A stretch of DNA of 6,941 bases, taken from contig PAZO01000004.1 of NCBI GenBank assembly GCA_002715665.1, positions 1-6,941 on the forward strand. Reading direction: 5' to 3'. Below the pieces are notes generated by a model that had not been told where the DNA came from, did no database searches, and worked only from the letters and a program-made list of their open reading frames with translations. Both the position numbers and the translations under genes were made by a program. The stretch's first letter is position 1, and each line of letters begins with the position of its first letter. Shown here piece after piece: positions 1 to 5,330 of this stretch. This DNA is from Chloroflexota bacterium. GTDB lineage: Bacteria; Chloroflexota; Dehalococcoidia; SAR202; GCA-002694895.

Positions 1-191
1 CAAAAGCCAAGGCAGATGAAGCCGCTAAACAGGCAGCATTAAAGGCTGAAGCTGAAGCCAAAGCTAAAGCAGAAGCAGAAGCAGCAACAAAAGCCAAGGC
101 AGATGAAGCCGCTAAACAGGCAGCATTAAAGGCTGAAGCTGAAGCCAAAGCTAAAGCGGAAGCAGAAGCAGCAGCAAAAGCTAAGGCAGAT
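1..191 (+). repeat. 87-bp in-frame tandem repeat (two full copies plus a partial third)
   Basis: Copy 1 is 1-87 and copy 2 is 88-174. They differ at only two bases (71 A versus 158 G, and 87 A versus 174 G). A third copy starts at 175 and diverges after about 191. The unit is 29 codons, so copy-number change keeps the frame. Within it are shorter GCN-AAA/GAA dicodon runs encoding Ala-Lys and Ala-Glu. The array may extend beyond the left window edge. Confidence 0.95.
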
Positions 192-704
192 CAGGATACT
201 CAGAAACCCAACACTGAACCAGCTATAGACCTAAATGCCTATCCGTCTATATATTCTGGTACAATTGTAGCAGCTGGTACTAATATCCCTAAAAACGCTC
301 AATTAAAAGCCCAGATTGACGATTATATTACTGGGCCTGCTTTAATAGATGGTAACAACTTTCAAAATCTAGTTATATCACCGGCTGATGTTAAATACAT
401 AGGTAAACCAATTATTTTTATTCTTAATGGAATTAAATCTGAACCAACTAAAGAAATATATGAATCTGGTAAAATTCTAGATCAATTAACTTTAGCTTTT
501 ATAGGATTACCACAAGAAAATACACAAGATACTAGTCAACAAATAGCAGATTCAGAATCACCAGCCAATACACAACTCAATGATGATTCAGAAGGAACAG
601 GTTGTTCATTAGTTTCTGCAAATAACAATAATTACTCTTCTTTGCTTACTTTTGCTATGATACTCTTAGCACCAATGGTTGCGTATAGAAGATCTAAAAA
701 ATAA
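1..704 (+). CDS. Surface protein with Ala/Lys/Glu-rich repeats and C-terminal Cys/TM/Arg anchor (5' partial)
   Basis: The reading frame is open from the window edge (first full codon at 3) to TAA at 702-704, giving 233 visible residues; the N-terminus lies upstream. Visible residues 1 to about 63 are an Ala/Lys/Glu-rich segment resembling the long helix of TolA, built from near-identical 29-residue repeats. Residues of about 80-168 (roughly 240-505) look like a compact beta-rich domain, with pieces such as YSGTIVAAGT, NLVISP and GKPIIFILNG. From memory this resembles repeat-like beta domains of Chloroflexota extracellular proteins. An acidic, Gln/Ser/Asp-rich linker follows, then GTGCS, a hydrophobic helix and RRSKK. 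A cell-surface or envelope-anchored role is inferred from this architecture; no enzymatic motif is visible. It is not convincingly TolA itself, because the C-terminal domain differs and no tol/pal genes are near. Its 3' end converges on the next gene. Confidence 0.8.
   Translation, partial: KAKADEAAKQAALKAEAEAKAKAEAEAATKAKADEAAKQAALKAEAEAKAKAEAEAAAKAKADQDTQKPNTEPAIDLNAYPSIYSGTIVAAGTNIPKNAQLKAQIDDYITGPALIDGNNFQNLVISPADVKYIGKPIIFILNGIKSEPTKEIYESGKILDQLTLAFIGLPQENTQDTSQQIADSESPANTQLNDDSEGTGCSLVSANNNNYSSLLTFAMILLAPMVAYRRSKK
600..701 (+). other. C-terminal sorting/anchor signal: Gly-Cys motif, membrane helix, basic tail
   Basis: The last 34 residues contain GCS (Cys codon 603-605), a short Asn-rich spacer, a helix of about 17 mostly hydrophobic residues (roughly 636-686) and RRSKK at the end. 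This has the same three-part plan as MYXO-CTERM, GlyGly-CTERM and similar tripartite sorting signals. Those are known or proposed to be cut by dedicated membrane proteases (rhombosortase, CPBP-family myxosortase). Which family this one belongs to cannot be told from one example, and no sortase-like gene lies in the window. A simple tail anchor is the alternative. Confidence 0.5.
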
Positions 705-729
705 TTATTATAGTTAACTTAAATAATTA
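702..729. terminator. Possible bidirectional terminator dyad between convergent genes
   Basis: TAATTATT (702-709) is the exact inverted complement of AATAATTA (722-729), and the centre AGTTAACT (712-719) is itself a palindrome; only two central pairs mismatch. An A6 run (696-701) lies to the left and a T-rich stretch (731-740) to the right, so either transcript would have a U tract. The stem is almost entirely A/T and therefore weak, so this is a candidate only. It overlaps the upstream stop codon. Confidence 0.35.
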
Positions 730-735
730 GTTGTT

Positions 736-1443
736 TTATTTAGTTTGATTTAGCAATACTATTCTTTTTTCTTTTGGGATATTATTTTGGGTAATATTTA
801 GCTTATTTAAGTTACTTTTGTCTTTTATTCCAAAAGATATTCTGCTGTTATCATATAATTGCGCTTCATCATAGGATTCTTGTAAATCAGATATTACTAA
901 AACTCTATAATCTATATCAGATATTAATTTACTGAAAGTATTATTATCAACAGTACTTATATTGCCGTGAGGTGTAAATATAACTTTAGGATTTTCAGAT
1001 GACAACTTTGTTTTTTGATTTGCAGGTATAATTTGGGGACCTAAAGCTAATATTTTTATCCCTTCAACTTGAATAATATGATAGATTGCGTATTGATCAT
1101 TTGATTCGATTGTCTGTACAGTTGCTTTTTCATTATGATCACTAGTTTCACCATCAAAATTCATCAAAGAAGGTTGAAGAGGAGAGTTTTCATTAGATTC
1201 TTTATTATCTATTTCATTCTCGTTATTTTTTGAAGAAGTTTTGTAGCCTACCGAAGTTATGTAAAAATTATCGATTTCAAATTCTCCAGGGGTTTTAACG
1301 TTTAGATTATTGTTTTGAATATTAGATAGAGGGTCATTGAATAATCCTATATTATATTCGTCGTTTAATGAAGGATTAGTTATTAAAGTACAATTACCTG
1401 AAATTATTTTTAAAGAATTAGAATTTGTAAGGGTGATTTCCAT
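736..1443 (-). CDS. Degenerate metallo-beta-lactamase-fold protein (UlaG-like), probably catalytically dead
   Basis: The 235-residue product follows the UlaG-like MBL family outline. It has an N-terminal MEIT strand with ITNP where the family has VTDP, TPGEFEI (51-57) for the family's GPGEYEI, FYITSVGY (60-67) for the strand after it, and GIKILALGP (128-136) for GLRICHLGD. The metal-binding features are all missing: there is no HxHxDH, the His/Asp of the HLGD step are replaced (ALGP), and there is no late PMHY-type His. A Asn/Glu/Ser-rich stretch (about residues 68-116) replaces the usual short loop. The fold assignment is moderate and the loss of active-site residues is directly visible. Its role is unknown; a structural or regulatory pseudoenzyme is an inference. 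ATG at 1443 is preceded by AAGGA at 5 nt. It is transcribed divergently from dnaJ. Confidence 0.65.
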   Translation of the reverse strand: MEITLTNSNSLKIISGNCTLITNPSLNDEYNIGLFNDPLSNIQNNNLNVKTPGEFEIDNFYITSVGYKTSSKNNENEIDNKESNENSPLQPSLMNFDGETSDHNEKATVQTIESNDQYAIYHIIQVEGIKILALGPQIIPANQKTKLSSENPKVIFTPHGNISTVDNNTFSKLISDIDYRVLVISDLQESYDEAQLYDNSRISFGIKDKSNLNKLNITQNNIPKEKRIVLLNQTK

Positions 1444-1448
1444 ATATG

Positions 1449-1476
1449 TCCTTATAAATTAATATTCAATATTATA
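1449..1476 (-). promoter_or_regulatory. Ribosome binding site and likely -10 box for the MBL-fold gene
   Basis: On the minus strand TATAAT (1471-1476) is a perfect -10 box, about 28 bp before the ATG. AAGGA (1449-1453) sits 5 nt before ATG. The -35 region is poor: TGTAAA at 1495-1500 is only 3 of 6 to consensus, with an 18-bp spacer. In such AT-rich DNA a TATAAT can occur by chance. Confidence 0.4.
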
Positions 1477-1478
1477 TC

Positions 1479-1497
1479 AAATATATTGTATATATTT
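1479..1497. promoter_or_regulatory. Operator-like AT palindrome in the divergent spacer
   Basis: AAATATAT (1479-1486) and ATATATTT (1490-1497) form a perfect 8-bp inverted repeat around TGT. It lies just upstream of the MBL-fold gene's -10 box and overlaps the -35 position, where a repressor could act. The pure A/T composition makes chance occurrence quite possible. Confidence 0.25.
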
Positions 1498-1541
1498 ACA
1501 TGATTGTGTGTATATTAAACTAACAGATAATTCTATTCTTA

Positions 1542-1570
1542 TTCAGATATGAATATAATTTTAGTATAAT
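1542..1570 (+). promoter_or_regulatory. Likely promoter of the dnaJ-prmA-rsmE cluster
   Basis: TATAAT (1565-1570) is preceded at 17 bp by TTCAGA (1542-1547), 4 of 6 to TTGACA. Transcription would start near 1577, leaving a leader of about 24 nt. A second TATAAT lies at 1554-1559 with a worse upstream box. No CIRCE element (TTAGCACTC-N9-GAGTGCTAA) is present, so HrcA-type heat-shock control is not indicated here. Confidence 0.45.
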
Positions 1571-1600
1571 TTAATTAATAAACATAAATATTGAATAAAT

Positions 1601-2698
1601 ATGGCAGAAAAAAGAGATTATTATGAAATTCTAGGTATTTCAAAGAATGCTTCAGATGAGGATATTAAATCGGCATTTAGAAAAAAAGCTTTAGAGTATC
1701 ATCCTGATAGAAATAAATCCGAAGATGCAGAATCCAAATTTAAAGAAGTTAATGAAGCCTATCAAATATTATCGGATTCTGAGAAAAAAAACAGGTATGA
1801 TCAATTTGGACATGCTGGGGTATCAGGCGCACAAGGAGGAGGTGCAGGTTTTGAAGGTTTTGGAGGTGGCTTTGGTGATATTTTTGATGCATTTTTTGGT
1901 GGATCACAATCTAACTCTGGTCGCAAAGCTTCATATAGAGGTGCAGACCTAGAATATCCAATAACATTATCGTTTGAAGAAGCTGTATTTGGCGGTGAGA
2001 AAGGGATTACCATAGAAAAATTATTTCCTTGTGATACTTGTAAACCTGTAAGTTGTGGAAATTGTAATGGCACGGGACAAATAAAGCGTGCACAAAGAAC
2101 CATGTTTGGTCAATTTACACAAGTTGTTACATGCCAAACATGTAGCGGTACAGGAGAATCTTTTGACAATAAATGTCAGACTTGCAAGGGGGCAGGTAGA
2201 TTTAAAAATAGTAAAAATTTATTTGTTACCATTCCTCAAGGAATTGATGATGGAATGCAAATAAGATTACAAGGTGAAGGCGAGCCAGGACTTGGAAAAG
2301 GTCAAAATGGCGATCTATATGTTATTGTAAAAGTAGAAGAACATGATATTTTCGAGCGATCAGGTAACAATATTTCTATGGATATTCCTTTAAATATTCC
2401 TACATTAGTTTTAGGTAGTACTATTCGAATTCCTACTATACAGGGTGAAGAAAATTTAACAATTCCACCTGGAACTCAATCAGGTCAAGTGTTTAGAATT
2501 AGAGGAAAAGGGATTGTTGATGTAAGGGAAAAAAATAAAAGAGGAGATCAGTTAGTTACTGTAAATGTGAAAATACCCAAAAAATTGAACAAACAGCAAA
2601 CAGAATTATATAAGAAACTTCAAGAAATTACTGAAGATGATACGAAAAAAAATGTTTCTGATTGGTTGAAAAATAAAATTAAAGATACTTTTTCTTAA
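1601..2698 (+). CDS. dnaJ: Chaperone protein DnaJ (Hsp40), shortened first zinc motif
   Basis: This is the Hsp40 co-chaperone that delivers unfolded clients to DnaK and stimulates its ATPase in the cytoplasm. The 365 residues hold an N-terminal J domain (about 6-70) with the essential HPD at 34-36, a Gly/Phe-rich linker (about 73-105), a zinc-binding cysteine region (144-200), and C-terminal substrate-binding beta domains ending in a short helical tail. All eight zinc cysteines are present (144, 147, 152, 155, 178, 181, 192, 195), so this is a type I DnaJ. Motif 1 is unusual: CDTC is followed by only KPVS before the next CGNCNGTG. The customary GxG and roughly nine further linker residues are missing. 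ATG at 1601 is fixed by the J-domain start but has no Shine-Dalgarno sequence in its A/T-only leader. dnaK and grpE are not in the window. It is first in a cluster with prmA and rsmE. Confidence 0.97.
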   Translation: MAEKRDYYEILGISKNASDEDIKSAFRKKALEYHPDRNKSEDAESKFKEVNEAYQILSDSEKKNRYDQFGHAGVSGAQGGGAGFEGFGGGFGDIFDAFFGGSQSNSGRKASYRGADLEYPITLSFEEAVFGGEKGITIEKLFPCDTCKPVSCGNCNGTGQIKRAQRTMFGQFTQVVTCQTCSGTGESFDNKCQTCKGAGRFKNSKNLFVTIPQGIDDGMQIRLQGEGEPGLGKGQNGDLYVIVKVEEHDIFERSGNNISMDIPLNIPTLVLGSTIRIPTIQGEENLTIPPGTQSGQVFRIRGKGIVDVREKNKRGDQLVTVNVKIPKKLNKQQTELYKKLQEITEDDTKKNVSDWLKNKIKDTFS

Positions 2699-2703
2699 AA
2701 TAA

Positions 2704-2742
2704 AGAGAGCCTAAGATCAATTCTAATCGAAAGTGGACTGTA
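2704..2742 (+). promoter_or_regulatory. Start region of prmA: conserved coding sequence upstream of the TTG, possible ATC start
   Basis: In the prmA frame an in-phase TAA sits at 2701-2703. The codons after it include ATC at 2716-2718 and then, from 2731, encode KWTV before the TTG at 2743. The resulting run KWTVLSVNTLNEYVEPV matches the N-terminal strand of PrmA proteins (Bacillus subtilis from memory: MKWSELSIHTTHEAVEP). No ATG, GTG or TTG exists between 2701 and 2743. ATC at 2716 has AGAGAG (2704-2709) 6 nt upstream and would add nine residues. TTG at 2743 has a weaker GGA (2735-2737) 5 nt upstream. Confidence 0.5.
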
Positions 2743-3585
2743 TTGTCTGTAAATACACTGAATGAGTATGTAGAACCAGTAACTGAATTATTTTCAAAAT
2801 ATTCTAAAGGGAATATTTATTTTTCTTCTTTTGAAGATAGTAATCATAAAAGAACTGAGATTGAACTTGCTATTGAAGGAGAAATCGAGCATTCTGAATT
2901 TGAATATATTGCGATAGGTGTAAAACTTTTGAAATATTTAGATACTAATATCGAAATGAATATAGATACAATTTCTCAAGAAAAATTAAATAATTATTTT
3001 GATAATTCTTATGAGCCGATCAAAATTGATTCAATAATTATTTATCCTGATAACACAAAAGCTACTTTGATTGATGATTATTCAAATATATTACTAAAAC
3101 CAGGGTTAGGCTTTGGTACAGGCAAACATCCAACAACTAAATTATGCTTACAAGAGTTGCAAAAAATTGACAATAAAGTAGTTTTAGATATAGGAACAGG
3201 CTCGGGTATCTTAAGTATAGCAGCAACGTTTTATGGTGCAACAAAATGTTTTGGCATAGATAGTGATGATATGGCGCTTAATAATGCAAGTTATAATTCT
3301 TCGATTAATGAATTAGACGAAAAGATTAAATTAATCAAAACTAATTTTGAAGATTACACCACAAATGATTTATTTGATAGTATATATGCAAATGTAAGCG
3401 GATCATTTTTAATTGAAAATTCAGATAAAATTTTTGACTTACTAAATTTCCAAGGTAATTTGATCATCTCCGGATTCAAAGAAGAAGATGAAAAAACCAT
3501 AACAAATCATTTTTCACAATTTTTTAATGTATTGTCTCAAAAATCAGAAGATGGATGGTCGTGTATTAGGATGGTTAAAAAATGA
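2743..3585 (+). CDS. prmA: Ribosomal protein L11 methyltransferase
   Basis: PrmA is a cytoplasmic SAM-dependent enzyme that trimethylates lysines and the N-terminus of ribosomal protein L11. From the TTG the product has 280 residues: an N-terminal ferredoxin-like substrate-recognition domain (about 1-85), a linker, and a Rossmann methyltransferase domain. Family signatures visible are PGLGFGTGKHPTT (120-132), SAM motif I VLDIGTGSGILSIAA (147-161), an acidic residue ending the next strand (GIDSDD, 171-176) and ANVSG (216-220) where many PrmA have ANILA. The linker lacks the usual tryptophans. The start is unsettled: the conserved first strand is encoded upstream of this TTG (see the start-region entry), so the real protein is probably about 4-9 residues longer. 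It lies 44 bp after dnaJ, and its stop overlaps the rsmE start as ATGA, so the two are probably translationally coupled. Confidence 0.93.
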   Translation: MSVNTLNEYVEPVTELFSKYSKGNIYFSSFEDSNHKRTEIELAIEGEIEHSEFEYIAIGVKLLKYLDTNIEMNIDTISQEKLNNYFDNSYEPIKIDSIIIYPDNTKATLIDDYSNILLKPGLGFGTGKHPTTKLCLQELQKIDNKVVLDIGTGSGILSIAATFYGATKCFGIDSDDMALNNASYNSSINELDEKIKLIKTNFEDYTTNDLFDSIYANVSGSFLIENSDKIFDLLNFQGNLIISGFKEEDEKTITNHFSQFFNVLSQKSEDGWSCIRMVKK

Positions 3586-4334
3586 AAACAAATCAACTGA
3601 TTCATAATCAACTAAGATTTTATTGTGATATTAATTTAGATTTAGATCAAAATATTGAGTTACCTAAAAATATTGTTCATCAAGTATTTAGAGTATTAAA
3701 AAAAAGAGTTGGTGATCATATTTATTTATTTAACGGAAGTAATAAAGAATATAAAATTGAATTATGCGAAGTTACAAAATCAAATATTACTGGATATGTG
3801 GATCAGTATATAGATTATAACGGGGAACTTGATACAAATATTTATTTGTATCAATCATTAGTTGAACACACAAGAATGGAATTAATCATCCAAAAATGCA
3901 CAGAATTAGGTGTTAAAAATATTTACCCAGTCATTTCTAATAAATGTAAAATAAAATCTTTCTCTGAATCAAAAAGAGAAAGATGGAATAATATTATTAA
4001 AGAATCTAGTGAACAAAGTTTTAGATCAAAGATAATGAAATTAGACAATATTATTAATTTTAAAGATGCGTGTATAAACGCTATAGGATTAAAAATATTC
4101 TGTAATGAATATGAAACTGATTTTCATCTGAATAAAATTAATACAAGTTATTTAAAAGAAAATAATATTAGTGATATTTCAATTTTTGTTGGTCCTGTTT
4201 CTGGGTATGATCAGTCAGAGATATTACATGCACAAGAAAAAGATATGATAAGTGTTAGTTTAGGTAAAAGAGTACTAAGAACTGAAACTGCAGCTATAGC
4301 TTCTGTTTCAAATATAGTGAATCAAATAAGTTGA
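3582..4334 (+). CDS. rsmE: 16S rRNA (uracil-1498-N3)-methyltransferase RsmE, altered GPEGG loop
   Basis: RsmE is a SPOUT-superfamily enzyme that methylates U1498 of 16S rRNA in the 30S subunit. The 250-residue product has the family outline: an N-terminal PUA-like RNA-binding part with HQVFRVLKKRVGD (33-45), a central ELIIQKCTELGV (100-111), RWNNIIKESSEQSFR (134-148), and the C-terminal knot with LGKRVLRTETA (227-237), which binds SAM. The usual GPEGG is here GPVSG (204-208), followed by YDQSEI. The Glu and one Gly of this nearly invariant loop are therefore changed, and activity cannot be taken for granted. The first 10 residues extend beyond the usual RFF start. ATG at 3582 overlaps the prmA stop (ATGA) and has AGGA (3568-3571) 10 nt upstream. 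The 3' end is 3 bp from the stop of convergent gpsA. Confidence 0.92.
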   Translation: MKTNQLIHNQLRFYCDINLDLDQNIELPKNIVHQVFRVLKKRVGDHIYLFNGSNKEYKIELCEVTKSNITGYVDQYIDYNGELDTNIYLYQSLVEHTRMELIIQKCTELGVKNIYPVISNKCKIKSFSESKRERWNNIIKESSEQSFRSKIMKLDNIINFKDACINAIGLKIFCNEYETDFHLNKINTSYLKENNISDISIFVGPVSGYDQSEILHAQEKDMISVSLGKRVLRTETAAIASVSNIVNQIS

Positions 4335-4348
4335 TAATTAATCAATTT
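4328..4348. terminator. Small dyad across the two convergent stop codons
   Basis: AAGTTGAT (4328-4335) can pair with ATCAATTT (4341-4348) around an AATTA loop, with one G-U pair on the plus-strand RNA. It spans both stop codons. No T tract follows directly, so termination here would be weak; no better terminator was seen at this junction. Confidence 0.2.
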
Positions 4349-5330
4349 CCCCAATGGTAAATTTAATTAACTCTATAGGATCTACTTTACTGTCACAGAC
4401 TTTTATCATTAAGTCGATAAATTCAGTATTATGAGAAATGGTATTTGATAGCTTTTTTGCTCCATAAATTGTATCTAAACCTTCGATAATATTCCCTATT
4501 TTTGTTTTAAGTGAATTCCTTGAATTTTTTTCTCCAATGAGTTGGCCCGCTTTTCGATTCCTACTTAAAGGGCTATATGAAGATGCAAGCGTATCACCTA
4601 GTCCTGACAATCCACTGATTGTAATTGGATTTGCACCAGCTTTTGTGGCAATTTTTACGATTTCACTAAAAGCTATACTGATAAATGCACCTTTTAGATT
4701 ATTTCCTAAATTTAGCCCATCACATATCCCAGCACCAATGGTAACAATATTTTTAAGTGCACCACCTAATTCTACTCCTGTTATATCGTCACTAAAATAA
4801 GTTTTAAAATTATTAGATTCAATAATATTTTTTAATTCGTTATAAAAATTAATATTTGCAGAAGCAATAACAGAGCTAGTTGATTGCCCATTATAGATTT
4901 CGTTAGCCAGATTTGGCCCTGATATAACTGCAATGTTTTCTTTTTTACAATATGGTAATTCTTCTAATATGATTTCTGAAATTCTTTTCCCTGTTGATTT
5001 TTCTATTCCTTTTGAAGCAATAAGCAATTTATGAGATGATTTGAAATAGGGTTTGAGTATTTGCAGATTTTTTCTTGTTGTTTGCGAAGGGAATGTTAAA
5101 ATCAGAAGATCAGTTTGGTTTAGAGTTTTCGATATGTCCGAACTTAAGTGAATATTTTCAGATAAATTTTGAGATTTTTCAATTTTATTAGATCTATCTG
5201 ATGCTTCACTTGTGTTTCTACATAAAATTGTAACTTTATTATTTTTTTTTTGAATTAAATAGGATAGCGCTTGCCCCCAAGTGGTATTCCCTACTACTGT
5301 GATATCTGATATTTTAAAATTTTCTTTCAT
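4338..5330 (-). CDS. gpsA: Glycerol-3-phosphate dehydrogenase [NAD(P)+]
   Basis: GpsA reduces dihydroxyacetone phosphate to sn-glycerol 3-phosphate in the cytoplasm, supplying the phospholipid backbone. The 330 residues match the usual length. An N-terminal Rossmann domain has the nucleotide loop GNTTWG (14-19), where the common form is GxGxWG, followed by ALSYLI. Other signatures are SKGIEKSTGK (106-115), SGPNLANEI (137-145), GVELGGALKN (185-194) with the catalytic Lys193, NLKGAF (211-216), GLSGLGD (240-246) and SRNR (256-259). The GxTxWG variant matches what I recall from Chloroflexota GpsA. The ATG at 5330 lies inside the plsY 3' end (17-nt overlap). Only a distant, weak AGGT (5343-5346) lies upstream, so translation is probably coupled to plsY. 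PlsY directly consumes the product, which explains the pairing. Confidence 0.96.
   Translation of the reverse strand: MKENFKISDITVVGNTTWGQALSYLIQKKNNKVTILCRNTSEASDRSNKIEKSQNLSENIHLSSDISKTLNQTDLLILTFPSQTTRKNLQILKPYFKSSHKLLIASKGIEKSTGKRISEIILEELPYCKKENIAVISGPNLANEIYNGQSTSSVIASANINFYNELKNIIESNNFKTYFSDDITGVELGGALKNIVTIGAGICDGLNLGNNLKGAFISIAFSEIVKIATKAGANPITISGLSGLGDTLASSYSPLSRNRKAGQLIGEKNSRNSLKTKIGNIIEGLDTIYGAKKLSNTISHNTEFIDLMIKVCDSKVDPIELIKFTIGEID

Noticed and set aside
1..191. CRISPR-like array
   Set aside because: The repeats are contiguous 87-bp units without unique spacers and encode a continuous Ala/Lys/Glu-rich protein segment.
1..704. TolA of a Tol-Pal system
   Set aside because: Only the Ala/Lys/Glu-rich helix is similar. 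The C-terminal part is a beta-rich domain plus membrane anchor, and no tol or pal genes are adjacent.
1444..1600. CIRCE heat-shock operator upstream of dnaJ
   Set aside because: The TTAGCACTC/GAGTGCTAA inverted repeat is absent; only A/T-rich palindromes are present.
1725..1952. Second forward frame inside dnaJ
   Set aside because: It overlaps the strongly supported DnaJ frame and shows no recognisable protein features.
1801..2103. Reverse-strand open frame opposite dnaJ (100 codons)
   Set aside because: It lies wholly inside dnaJ, and its Pro/Cys-rich translation mirrors the Gly-rich and zinc-motif coding sequence.
4537..4800. Forward open frame opposite gpsA
   Set aside because: The complementary strand encodes conserved GpsA motifs throughout this stretch.
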